DNA of 64,000 nucleotides from positions 558,001 to 622,000 of the forward strand of contig NZ_FOXK01000001.1 of assembly GCF_900115695.1 (NCBI RefSeq), given 5' to 3'. The DNA comes from Ectopseudomonas toyotomiensis. GTDB lineage: Bacteria > Pseudomonadota > Gammaproteobacteria > Pseudomonadales > Pseudomonadaceae. A model generated the notes under the pieces. That model saw nothing but the letters and a program-made list of their open reading frames with translations, ran no database searches and had not been told where the DNA came from. Below are positions 28,909 to 39,031 of the stretch, piece after piece (within the stretch, counting starts at the first letter, position 1; each line of letters opens with the position of its first letter). The translations under genes and the position numbers were made by a program.

Positions 28909-29901
28909 TCACCACCCCACGCCGATACCGATCAGATAATGCCGATCCGAAACCGTCTGCCCTGGGGCACGCAACTGATCCAGCTCGTACAAAAGCGACA
29001 AGCGCGCCCACTGGTTGAGGCGGTAGCGCAGGCCGAATTCGCTATCGAGCACGTAGTCGATTTCTTCGATATGCGGGATCTGCAGCTGAGCGTTGGCATA
29101 GAATTCCAGCCGCGTGCCCCACAGCAGGCGCTTGTAATCCAGTTCCAATGATGTGGTGTTGAACGCCAGGTCGGCAACGTCCGACTCCAGACGCACGCGA
29201 TTGAACTGGCCGATCAGGTCGAAACGCCCGAGTTCGTCATCCCAGAAGCGATAACCGGGGCCGGTACCGACGATGCGCTGGCGATCGACAGTCTCGAATT
29301 CGTCCTCGGCCTGCTCCACGCCCACCCGCCAGAACCAGTGCTCGGTGAAAAAGCGATCGAGGTCGTACTCCAGTTCCCAGTTGTCCTCGACCTTTCTGTC
29401 GTTCTTGGTTTCACGCTCCAGCTCGCCACTGAGCACATGGCGCCAGCGCCCGTGCTCGACACGGGTATTGCCCTTGAGCTTCCATTCATCGACATCGTTC
29501 TGGTTGCGCTTCATGTCCAGCTTGGCATCGAGGTTGCCTTCCCAGAGACGGTCCTCCAGCAGCGGCCGCGGCGGCACCAGGCGTTTGATCTGCGCCAGCG
29601 GCAGGGTGTACTCGCGCTCGCCTTGCACCCTTACCATACCGCTACCAGCAGCCGACAACCTTTCGCTGCGTTCGTTGTCGAAGCCGCTAAGGCGCACCAG
29701 CAGGGGCTTGTCCGAACTGAGGGTATCGATATCCTTCCAGTCGATCAGCACCTGGCCGGCATATTTGGTCTTGAGCGCCAGCTTGCCGCCGTCGAGCAGG
29801 ATGATCTCACCACTGAGTCGATCACCGTTGTCCAGCCACACGGTATCGGCCCAGGCCGGGGCGGCCAGGATAAGAAAGAACAAGGCGATCAGTACGCGCA
29901 T
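28909..29901 (-). CDS. DUF481 outer-membrane protein (paralogue 2)
   Basis: 330 residues with a signal peptide (MRVLIALFFLILAAPAWA, cleaved near residue 18). It then has the same domain plan as its neighbour: DTVWLDNGDRLSG lead, central charged linker, DUF481 barrel and terminal GIGVGW. I chose the ATG at 29901 because it begins the signal peptide; a long in-frame extension upstream overlaps the divergent alkyltransferase-like gene. It is probably transcribed ahead of paralogue 1 across a 144-bp gap. Confidence 0.85.
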   Translation of the reverse strand: MRVLIALFFLILAAPAWADTVWLDNGDRLSGEIILLDGGKLALKTKYAGQVLIDWKDIDTLSSDKPLLVRLSGFDNERSERLSAAGSGMVRVQGEREYTLPLAQIKRLVPPRPLLEDRLWEGNLDAKLDMKRNQNDVDEWKLKGNTRVEHGRWRHVLSGELERETKNDRKVEDNWELEYDLDRFFTEHWFWRVGVEQAEDEFETVDRQRIVGTGPGYRFWDDELGRFDLIGQFNRVRLESDVADLAFNTTSLELDYKRLLWGTRLEFYANAQLQIPHIEEIDYVLDSEFGLRYRLNQWARLSLLYELDQLRAPGQTVSDRHYLIGIGVGW

Positions 29902-29917
29902 GATAAGGACGAACCCT

Positions 29918-30292
29918 ATGGGCAAGACGAAACCGCCAGAGTCTGCATGGCAGGCACCACCACCGGCAAGCGTCGAGGCGCGTCGCGAAGCGCTGTATCT
30001 GGTATTGGCACAGGTACCGGAAGGCAAGGTCGTCAGCTATGGCGAACTGGCCCAGTTGGCCGGTCTTGGCCGCGCTGCACGCTGGGTTGGTCGTACGCTG
30101 AGCCAATTACCGAACGGCACCACGCTGCCCTGGCATCGGGTGATTGCCGCTGGCGGACGCCTCAGCCTGGCTGCCGACAATCCTTCCGGGGCCGAACAAC
30201 GGGCGCGCCTGCGTGCGGAGGGCATCAGCATCCTGAACGAACGGGTGGATATGCGCCGTCACGGCTGGCGTCCGATGGAGCACAGCAGTTAG
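29918..30292 (+). CDS. Alkyltransferase-like protein (ATL, MGMT family)
   Basis: 124 residues covering the DNA-binding half of O6-methylguanine-DNA methyltransferase. The active-site motif PCHR is replaced by PWHRV, which defines ATL proteins: they bind O6-alkylguanine, flip it out, and hand it to nucleotide excision repair without removing the alkyl group. The RAARWVGRTLSQ helix and the Arg finger region are kept. The start is the ATG at 29918, divergent from the DUF481 gene with only 16 bases between starts, so the control region must overlap coding sequence. ampG starts 44 bases after the stop. Confidence 0.88.
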   Translation: MGKTKPPESAWQAPPPASVEARREALYLVLAQVPEGKVVSYGELAQLAGLGRAARWVGRTLSQLPNGTTLPWHRVIAAGGRLSLAADNPSGAEQRARLRAEGISILNERVDMRRHGWRPMEHSS

Positions 30293-30335
30293 AGTGCGCC
30301 CTACCAAGACTCCCCCCAGCCCAGATTCGAGCCTG

Positions 30336-32132
30336 ATGCCACGCAAATCCTGGCGAGAAGCCCTCGCGACCTACGCCAACCCCGCCACAATGGCGCTGCT
30401 GCTTCTGGGCTTCGCCGCCGGCCTGCCCTACATGCTGGTGTTCTCCACCCTGTCGGTATGGCTGCGCGAAGCCGGAGTGGCGCGTGAAACCATCGGTTTC
30501 GCCAGCCTCATCGGCCTGGCCTACGCCTTCAAATGGGTGTGGGCGCCCATGCTCGACCAGTGGCGCCTGCCATTGCTGGGCAAGCTTGGCCGGCGCCGCT
30601 CCTGGCTGGTGCTGTCGCAAGGTCTGGTAGCCATCGGCCTGATCGGCATGGCCAATTACGACCCGCAAACGCACCTGTCCTCGCTGATCGCCCTCGCCGT
30701 ACTGGTGGCCTTCGCCTCGGCCACTCAGGACATCGCCGTCGACGCCTACCGCCTGGAAATTCTCGGCGACGAACATCAGGCCGCGCTGGCTGCCGCCTAC
30801 ATGACCGGTTACCGGGTGGCCGCGCTGCTGGCCACCGCCGGCGCGCTGTATTTCGCCGAAGGCTTCGGCTCGACCGCCAAGGACTACCAGTTCAGCGCCT
30901 GGACCGGTACCTATATGCTTTTCGCCCTGCTGATGCTGCCAGGCCTGCTCACCTCCATCTGGATGCGCGAGCCGCCAGCACCGCCGCACATCCATGTCGC
31001 ACCGCCCAAGCACGGATTTTTCCACCAGTTGCTGGCAATCAGCGCGGTCATCATGCTGATCATCGCCGTGCCGACCATGTTCATCCAGTTCTACCAGAGC
31101 GATCTGGTGCCGATGCTGCTCGGCGACGTCAGCATGCAAGAGCTGCTCTACAACGACCGCGCCTTCCTCCGCGCCATGCTCTACAGCACCCTGGCCTGCG
31201 TCTGTGCATCCGGGCTGTTCTGGGGCGGGCTGGCACCGGTGCTGAAAACCGCGGCAGCGAGGTACGGGTTCTTCCACCAGTTACTCTCCGTGCTGCTGCT
31301 TATCATCCTGCTGATCGCCGTACCGGCCATGGTCACCCAATTCTACGAAAGTGACCTGATGCTGCTGTTCCAGGGCCAGATAAGCCTGCAGGAGTTGCTG
31401 TACTACGACCGCGCCTTCCTGCGTGCGCTGCTCTATACCCTGCTCACCAGCCTGTCGATCTCCAGCCTGTTCTGGGGCGGTATGGCCCCCGTGCTCACGC
31501 CGATCAACGATTTCATCGTGCGCTACCGCTGGCAGGCACTGCTGCTGCTGAGTCTGATCGCCACTTATCGCCTGTCCGATACTGTGATGGGCGTGATGGC
31601 CAACGTTTTCTACATCGACCAGGGTTTCACCAAGGAGCAGATCGCCAGTGTCAGCAAGGTATTCGGCCTGGTGATGACGTTGCTCGGCGCCGGGGTCGGC
31701 GGCCTGTTGATCGTGCGCTTCGGCATCATGCCGATTCTGCTGATCGGTGCAGCCGCATCGGCGGCCACCAACCTGATGTTCATGCTGTTGGTGGGCATGG
31801 GCCCGCACCTGAACATGCTGATCGTCACCATCAGTTGCGATAACTTCAGCGCAGGCCTGGCCACCTCGGCGTTCGTCGCCTATCTGTCGAGCCTGACCAA
31901 CCTGAAATTCTCGGCCACCCAGTACGCCCTGCTCAGTTCCATCATGCTGCTGCTGCCGCGCCTGATCGGTGGCTATTCCGGCGTGATGGTGGAAAGCCTC
32001 GGCTACGCCCACTTCTTCCTCGCCACGGCGCTGATGGGTATACCGACACTGCTGCTGATCGTCATTCAGTGGCGCCGCGACAAGCGCCAGCCCAACGGCG
32101 ATGCCCCGGTGGCCCCGGTGGAACGGGCTTGA
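30336..32132 (+). CDS. ampG: Muropeptide permease AmpG with internal duplication
   Basis: 598 residues, a major facilitator that imports GlcNAc-anhydroMurNAc peptides for recycling and AmpC induction. The N-terminal half (MPRKSWREALATYANPATMALLLLGF; DRVTK-like FKWVWAPMLDQ) and the C-terminal half are typical. Between them, residues 226-309 and 310-393 are two tandem copies of one 84-residue unit of about 56 percent identity without gaps (hand count). This explains the length against E. coli AmpG (491 aa); P. aeruginosa AmpG is also about 594 aa. I start at the ATG at 30336; a GTG 42 bases upstream is possible. The TGA stop lies in the terminal repeat of the palindromic element that follows. 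Confidence 0.92.
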   Translation: MPRKSWREALATYANPATMALLLLGFAAGLPYMLVFSTLSVWLREAGVARETIGFASLIGLAYAFKWVWAPMLDQWRLPLLGKLGRRRSWLVLSQGLVAIGLIGMANYDPQTHLSSLIALAVLVAFASATQDIAVDAYRLEILGDEHQAALAAAYMTGYRVAALLATAGALYFAEGFGSTAKDYQFSAWTGTYMLFALLMLPGLLTSIWMREPPAPPHIHVAPPKHGFFHQLLAISAVIMLIIAVPTMFIQFYQSDLVPMLLGDVSMQELLYNDRAFLRAMLYSTLACVCASGLFWGGLAPVLKTAAARYGFFHQLLSVLLLIILLIAVPAMVTQFYESDLMLLFQGQISLQELLYYDRAFLRALLYTLLTSLSISSLFWGGMAPVLTPINDFIVRYRWQALLLLSLIATYRLSDTVMGVMANVFYIDQGFTKEQIASVSKVFGLVMTLLGAGVGGLLIVRFGIMPILLIGAAASAATNLMFMLLVGMGPHLNMLIVTISCDNFSAGLATSAFVAYLSSLTNLKFSATQYALLSSIMLLLPRLIGGYSGVMVESLGYAHFFLATALMGIPTLLLIVIQWRRDKRQPNGDAPVAPVERA

Positions 32133-32812
32133 TACCGGACTGGCAAGTTTGTGTGCGTCTTGCTTGCTGACTTAGCACTATCCATTACCGCGTGCGCTGA
32201 GCGTTTGGGTTGCGCCCCTTACGGGCGCCACACCTTTCTTGCTTGCCCAAGAAAGGTGTGCCAAAGAAGGGCACCCCGATATCCGGGTTTCGCTACGCGA
32301 AACTTCCCTCGCTCCGGCGCCGCTCCGGGGGCCGGCTTACATGGGCCATCCCTGGCCCATTAAGCCTCTCGCCGCATCCATGCGGCTCGCTCCCCTACGC
32401 AACACCTCCACTCGGCCTCCTGAAGGGGACCAGTTCGCGAGCCTGCGTAATCTTTGCGGAATTGGAGGCGTCTGGCCTTTGCTCTTCAACTGCGATGGTA
32501 CAGACGACGCCCAAATCCCCTTCAGGAGGCCGAGTGGAATCGCCACGTAAGGGGTTGAGCGACATGGATGTCGCGAGAGCCACGATGGGCCAGGGATGGC
32601 CCTTCGTGGCGGGCCCCTGGAGTGGTGATGGAGCGAGGGAACCCCGGCGCAGCCGGGGCCGTATGTAGGGGTGTGTTTCTTTGCTTACTTTCTTTGCACA
32701 AGCAAAGAAAGTGAGTCGCCCGTAAGGGGCGAAACCCATCAAGCCAGGCCGCGTGCTAATGGAGAGTGCCAACTCTTCGACAGCTAACACTTAATTTCCA
32801 GTCCGGTATCAA
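32129..32812. mobile_element. 684-bp fold-back palindromic element (MITE-like)
   Basis: This fills the ampG-mscS gap, where I find no gene. The ends are perfect 15-bp inverted repeats (TTGATACCGGACTGG at 32129-32143; its complement at 32798-32812). The whole left arm (32129-32429) matches the reverse complement of the right arm (32518-32812) imperfectly. Strong blocks are about 20 bp near 32208/32734, 18 bp at 32343/32585 and 22 bp at 32408/32517. The 88-base centre is not palindromic. Each arm also contains its own small hairpin (CACACCTTTCTTG and ACTTTCTTTGC types). No target duplication or transposase is seen. It could be one fold-back MITE or two inverted copies of an intergenic repeat. 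Confidence 0.8.
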
Positions 32813-32858
32813 TCGGCACCTCTCCCAAACTACGCGAAGAAAAACCTTTCCAGGTGCC

Positions 32859-33686
32859 TCAATCAGCCTTGGCCAGATGCACCACGCGCTGCGGGAACGG
32901 AATGCCGATCCCCGCTTCGGTCAGACGCTCCTTGGCCAGTTCGGTAAAGGAGAATGTCACCGGCCAGAAGTCGCCAGTCGCCACCCACACGCGCAGCGAC
33001 AGGTTCACCGCACTGTCACCCAGCCCAGTGACGAATACCACTGGCGCCGGCTCGACATGCACGCGCGGGTCCTGGGCAATCTCCAGCAGCACCTCGCGTG
33101 CTTTTTTGATGTCGCTGGAGTAATCGATACCGATATTGATGTCGGCACGCCGACGCGGCTCGCGCGAGTAGTTGGTGATATGTCCGTTGGACAGCGCGCC
33201 ATTGGGCACGATCACCACCTTGTTGTCCGCCGTCTTCAACGTGGTATGAAAGATCTGGATGCTATCGACGCTGCCGGACACCCCCTGAGCCTCGATCCAG
33301 TCACCCGCGCGGAAGGGACGAAACAGCATGATCAGCACGCCGCCTGCGAAGTTGGCCAGGCTGCCCTGCAACGCCAGGCCGATGGCCAGCCCCGCCGCAC
33401 CGATCATGGCGATGAACGAAGTGGTCTCCACGCCGATCATCGACGCCACGCTGATCAGCAGCAGAATGCGCAGCACGATGCTGACCAGACTGCTGATAAA
33501 GCTGCTCAGCGCGCGATCGACCTTGCGCGCTTCGAGCATGCGCCCGATGCTCGACGTCAGCCGACTGATCAGCCACCAGCCTACCAGCAACGTGATCACG
33601 GCCAGGGTCAGCTTGCCACTGTACTCAAGCACCACCGGCAGCCAGGCCTCGGACAGCTTGACCAGTTCGTCGACGTTCATCTCCAT
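32859..33686 (-). CDS. mscS: Small-conductance mechanosensitive channel (MscS family)
   Basis: 275 residues, size of E. coli MscS (286). Three N-terminal membrane helices include the pore helix TM3 (FIAMIGAAGLAIGLALQGSLANFAGGV), with the Gly/Ala packing pattern. A beta domain follows (FRPFRAGDWIEAQGVSGSVDSI) and then the C-terminal cytoplasmic cage. It releases solutes on hypo-osmotic shock. The start at 33686 has GGGAG seven bases upstream; a second ATG lies two codons downstream. It is bordered downstream by the palindromic element. Confidence 0.92.
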   Translation of the reverse strand: MEMNVDELVKLSEAWLPVVLEYSGKLTLAVITLLVGWWLISRLTSSIGRMLEARKVDRALSSFISSLVSIVLRILLLISVASMIGVETTSFIAMIGAAGLAIGLALQGSLANFAGGVLIMLFRPFRAGDWIEAQGVSGSVDSIQIFHTTLKTADNKVVIVPNGALSNGHITNYSREPRRRADINIGIDYSSDIKKAREVLLEIAQDPRVHVEPAPVVFVTGLGDSAVNLSLRVWVATGDFWPVTFSFTELAKERLTEAGIGIPFPQRVVHLAKAD

Positions 33687-33716
33687 AGGGGTACTCCCGT
33701 TTTCCTGTGCATGAAA

Positions 33717-33744
33717 CGAAACCGCCATGGCATGCCATGGCGGT
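33717..33744 (-). terminator. Perfect 24-bp palindrome, possible yajQ terminator
   Basis: ACCGCCATGGCA and its exact complement occupy 33721-33744. Read on the minus strand it is followed by TTTCGTTTC, so it can end yajQ transcription 47 bases after the stop and just ahead of mscS. It could also be an operator. Confidence 0.5.
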
Positions 33745-33790
33745 CAAAATGCTATCAACCTAGCCTGCGACGCCGCAGCGCCGCAAAGGT

Positions 33791-34270
33791 TCAATCGCGG
33801 AAGTTGTTGTACTGCAGCGGCATGCCGAAGTCATGGCCACGCAGCAGGGCGATGGCTTCCTGCAGGTCGTCACGCTTCTTGCCGGTGACGCGCACCTGCT
33901 CGCCCTGGATGGCGGCCTGCACCTTGAGCTTGGCGTCCTTGATGTGGGCGACGATCTTCTTCGCCAGCTCCTTGTCGATACCTTCACGGAAGGTGACCTC
34001 CTGCTTCATCACCTTGCCCGAGGCGTAGGGCTCCTTGGTTTCCATGCACTGGCAGTCGATCTTGCGCTTGATCAGGCTGCTGCGCACGATATCGAGCATT
34101 TGCTCGAGCATGAACTCGGCTTCGGCGGTCAAGGTCAGCGCCTTGTCCTTGCTCTCGATGCTGCATTTGCCACGCAGGTCGAAACGGCGGTCGAGCTCCT
34201 TGATGGCATTGTCGACCGCATTGGTCAGTTCGTGTTTGTCCAGTTCAGACACAATGTCGAACGAAGGCAT
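33791..34270 (-). CDS. yajQ: YajQ-family cyclic-di-GMP/nucleic-acid-binding protein
   Basis: 159 residues, starting [22 protein letters not shown] as in YajQ. It is a two-domain ferredoxin-like fold; homologues in Xanthomonas and Pseudomonas bind cyclic di-GMP and affect virulence gene expression, and E. coli YajQ binds nucleic acid. It is divergent from a response regulator with a degenerate GGDEF domain, an arrangement suggesting cyclic-di-GMP context, which is inference. Confidence 0.94.
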   Translation of the reverse strand: MPSFDIVSELDKHELTNAVDNAIKELDRRFDLRGKCSIESKDKALTLTAEAEFMLEQMLDIVRSSLIKRKIDCQCMETKEPYASGKVMKQEVTFREGIDKELAKKIVAHIKDAKLKVQAAIQGEQVRVTGKKRDDLQEAIALLRGHDFGMPLQYNNFRD

Positions 34271-34324
34271 GAGTGGGCTCCTGATGGACGGCGCGATCCT
34301 CTTCACGGAGTGAACGCGCCTGAC

Positions 34325-34355
34325 TTGACGATAACTATGGCGGGCCCATTATATC
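34325..34355 (+). promoter_or_regulatory. Possible promoter of the response-regulator gene
   Basis: TTGACG (34325-34330) and TTATAT (34349-34354) with 18 bases between lie about 55 bases before the start codon. Confidence 0.35.
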
Positions 34356-34408
34356 CAGACTGATACGCGCCGTTTGGCGTCCTTCCTCTCTGTCTGCGAG
34401 CCAGCCAC

Positions 34409-36279
<1,871 letters not shown>

Positions 36280-36350
36280 CGGCCCGAGCCGTGGCAATGA
36301 CTGCCCTGGCGCGCTAACCTGCCGTCCTCACTCGCCACAACGATAACCTC

Positions 36351-38369
36351 ATGAGACTGCGTCAGCGCCTCGAAAACCTGCCGGTGGGCCGCAAACTGCT
36401 CGCCGCACTGCTGGTGTTGCTCGCCGCCGTGATGCTGGTGGCCAATCTGGCTTTCATCAGCGCAGCCTACTGGATCACCCAGGAAAGCATGGCGCCACAG
36501 GCCCTGCACACCCTCGGCCGGCTCATTGCCAGCCCGACGCTGAGCAAGGAAGCCTTGCACTCGTCCGCCTCGGCCGAGGCCCTGCTCAAACGCCTCGACG
36601 ATTACGCGCCCCTGCGTGCAGCGGTTATCTACGACAGCAACGGCAACAGCCTGGCACAACTGCAGCGCGGCGAAAAACTGCAGCTACCGCAGCAACTGAG
36701 CCATCTGCAGAACTGGCGCGAAACGGCCTTTCGCACCAACCTCCTGGTCGACCTGCCCCATCCCAGCGGTCGCCCCGGCGCCCTGCTGCTGGTGGCTTCC
36801 AGCGAATTGCCTGGTGCCTTCTATACCGGCACCCTGACCGCGAGCCTGGTGATTCTGGCGTTCAGCGTGCTGCTGTGGATGCTGGTGGCCAGGCAGATCA
36901 AACGCCTGGTGACCAAACCCATTCGCCGCCTGGAAGAGTTGTCACGCCAGGTCACCCGCGAAGAGAACTATGCGCTGCGCGCCAATCGCGGCAATCAGGA
37001 CGAGATCGGCAGCCTGGCCGATGCCTTCAACACTATGCTGATGCGCATGGAGGCCCGCGAGCAGCAGCTCAAGCGTGCCCGCGACGACGCCCAGCAGGCC
37101 TTCGATCAGGCGCAGAGCCTGGCCGAGGAAACCCGCCACTCCAACCGCAAGTTGGAGCTGGAAGTGCAGGTCCGCAGCAAGATCGAGAAGAAACTCACCG
37201 GCTTTCAGAACTACCTCAACAGTATCATCGACTCCATGCCCTCGGCGCTGATCGCCCTCGACGAACAGCTCTATGTGACGCAGTGGAATCAGGAGGCCAG
37301 CGCCCTGTCCGGGACGCGCCTGGAGGAGGCGCTGAATCAGCCGGTGTTTCTCGCCTTCCCGCCACTCAAGCCTTTCCTCCCACAGCTCAAGCGCACCGCC
37401 GAGCAGCATCGTGTGGAAAAAATCGAGCGCGTGACCTGGCACAAGGACGAGGAACCCCATCACTACGCCCTGACTTTCTACCCGCTGATGGGCAGCGCCG
37501 GCCGGGGCGTGGTGATCCGTATCGACGACATCACCCAGCGCCTGGCCCTGGAGGAAATGATGGTGCAGTCGGAGAAGATGCTCTCTGTCGGCGGCCTGGC
37601 GGCGGGCATGGCACACGAAATCAACAACCCGCTCGGCGCCATCCTGCATAACGTGCAGAACATCCGCCGGCGCCTGTCCCCGGGTCTGGAAAAGAATGTC
37701 GAACAGGCCGAGCAGGCCGGCGTCAGCCTGCCTGCCATTGAGCACTATATGGAAGCTCGTGAGGTACCGCGCCTGCTCGACGGAATCCAGCAGGCCGGCC
37801 AGCGCGCCGCCAAGATCGTCAGCCACATGCTCAGCTTCAGCCGCCGCAGCGACCGCCAGCTATCGCCCTGCGATCTGCCGGCGCTGATCGACCAAGCCCT
37901 GGAGATCGCCGGTAACGACTTCGACCTGACCGACAGTTTCGACTTCAAGACCCTGGAGATCGTGCGCCAGTTCGATCCGCTGCTGGGCCCGGTAGCCGGC
38001 ACCGCCAACGAACTGGAGCAGGTGCTGCTCAACCTGCTTAAGAACGCCGCCCAGGCCATTCACCAGCGCGACGAGGATACCGAGCCCGGCCGCATCATCC
38101 TGCGCACTCGGCAGGCCGGTAGTTGGGCAGAGGTCCAGGTGGAAGACAACGGCACCGGTATGAGCGAGGCGGTGCGCAAACGCATCTTCGAACCCTTCTT
38201 CACCACCAAGGAGGTGGGTCAGGGCACCGGGCTCGGCCTGGCGGTCTCCTACTTCATCATCACCAACAATCACAAAGGGCAGATGGAGGTGCACTCCACG
38301 CCAGGCCAGGGCACCTGTTTCACCCTGCGCCTGCCGCTGGCCTCGCTGCCCGATCACACAGGACTCTGA
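36351..38369 (+). CDS. Membrane sensor histidine kinase (PA4398-like)
   Basis: 672 residues. TM1 (about 17-42) and TM2 (about 157-181) enclose a periplasmic sensor of about 115 residues. These are followed by HAMP (to about 235), a coiled coil (about 238-285), a PAS domain (about 288-400; YLNSIIDSMPSALIALD), the H-box AHEINNPLGAI with His422, and an HATPase domain with NLLKNAAQA, DNGTGM and GTGLGLA. In P. aeruginosa the homologue PA4398 affects swarming and biofilm. No response regulator follows it, so its partner is elsewhere or is the regulator two genes upstream. Confidence 0.9.
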   Translation: MRLRQRLENLPVGRKLLAALLVLLAAVMLVANLAFISAAYWITQESMAPQALHTLGRLIASPTLSKEALHSSASAEALLKRLDDYAPLRAAVIYDSNGNSLAQLQRGEKLQLPQQLSHLQNWRETAFRTNLLVDLPHPSGRPGALLLVASSELPGAFYTGTLTASLVILAFSVLLWMLVARQIKRLVTKPIRRLEELSRQVTREENYALRANRGNQDEIGSLADAFNTMLMRMEAREQQLKRARDDAQQAFDQAQSLAEETRHSNRKLELEVQVRSKIEKKLTGFQNYLNSIIDSMPSALIALDEQLYVTQWNQEASALSGTRLEEALNQPVFLAFPPLKPFLPQLKRTAEQHRVEKIERVTWHKDEEPHHYALTFYPLMGSAGRGVVIRIDDITQRLALEEMMVQSEKMLSVGGLAAGMAHEINNPLGAILHNVQNIRRRLSPGLEKNVEQAEQAGVSLPAIEHYMEAREVPRLLDGIQQAGQRAAKIVSHMLSFSRRSDRQLSPCDLPALIDQALEIAGNDFDLTDSFDFKTLEIVRQFDPLLGPVAGTANELEQVLLNLLKNAAQAIHQRDEDTEPGRIILRTRQAGSWAEVQVEDNGTGMSEAVRKRIFEPFFTTKEVGQGTGLGLAVSYFIITNNHKGQMEVHSTPGQGTCFTLRLPLASLPDHTGL

Positions 38370-38372
38370 GAC

Positions 38373-38948
38373 ATGGGCTTTCGCCTCTCGAAGATCTACA
38401 CCCGCACTGGCGACAAAGGCGAAACCGGGTTGGCCGACGGCCGACGGGTCGGCAAAGACCATCCTCGCATCGAGGCCATCGGCGAGCTGGATACACTCAA
38501 CAGCCAGCTCGGCCTGCTGCTTGCCGAACTGGATGATGCCGCCACGACCTGGCCGGCACTCAAGGAGATCAGCGAGGTGCTGAGCCCCTGCCAACACCGC
38601 CTGTTCGACCTCGGTGGCGAACTGGCGATGCCCGAGTACCAGGCCTTGCAGCAGGTAGAAGTGCAGCGCCTGGAGACGGCCATCGACAACTGGAACGAAG
38701 AAGTCGGCCCCCTGGAAAACTTCATCCTGCCCGGCGGCTCCCAGCTGATCGCCCAGGCTCACGTCTGCCGCAGCCTGGCCCGCAGTTGCGAACGCCGCTG
38801 TCAGCACCTCAACGCCGTGGAACCGCTACGTGGTGAGGGCCTCGCCTACGTCAACCGCCTCTCCGACCTGCTGTTCGTCGCGGCTCGCCTGATCGCCAAA
38901 CGCCAGGGCATCGCCGAGGTGCTGTGGAAGGCGGCAGACAAACCCTAA
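38373..38948 (+). CDS. ATP:cob(I)alamin adenosyltransferase, PduO type
   Basis: 191 residues. The N-terminal KIYTRTGDKGETGLADGRRV is the PduO ATP-binding motif. RLSDLLFVAAR near the C-terminus is the second conserved block, with SRSCERRC-like RSLARSCERRCQ before it. It converts cob(I)alamin to adenosylcobalamin. It follows the sensor-kinase stop by three bases and is likely cotranscribed; no functional link to that kinase is obvious. Confidence 0.92.
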   Translation: MGFRLSKIYTRTGDKGETGLADGRRVGKDHPRIEAIGELDTLNSQLGLLLAELDDAATTWPALKEISEVLSPCQHRLFDLGGELAMPEYQALQQVEVQRLETAIDNWNEEVGPLENFILPGGSQLIAQAHVCRSLARSCERRCQHLNAVEPLRGEGLAYVNRLSDLLFVAARLIAKRQGIAEVLWKAADKP

Positions 38949-38964
38949 AACCAGAAACTTGAGC

Positions 38965-39031
38965 GTAGGGTGCGCCGTGTGCACCTGAAATACTGCGATA
39001 GCTGCTCGCGGTGCGCACGGCGCACCCTACT
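38965..39031. repeat. GTAGGGTGCGC palindromic repeat, copy 2
   Basis: GTAGGGTGCGCCGTGTGCAC (38966-38985) pairs with GTGCGCACGGCGCACCCTAC (39011-39030), almost perfect, with about 25 bases between. It separates two convergent genes and its right end touches the mutT stop codon. It is related to the copy at 24931-24979. Confidence 0.75.

Noticed and set aside
32210..32790. Open frames of 60-150 codons inside the ampG-mscS gap on both strands
   Set aside because: They are mirror translations of the two arms of the palindromic element, low in complexity and without ribosome-binding sites; not counted as genes.
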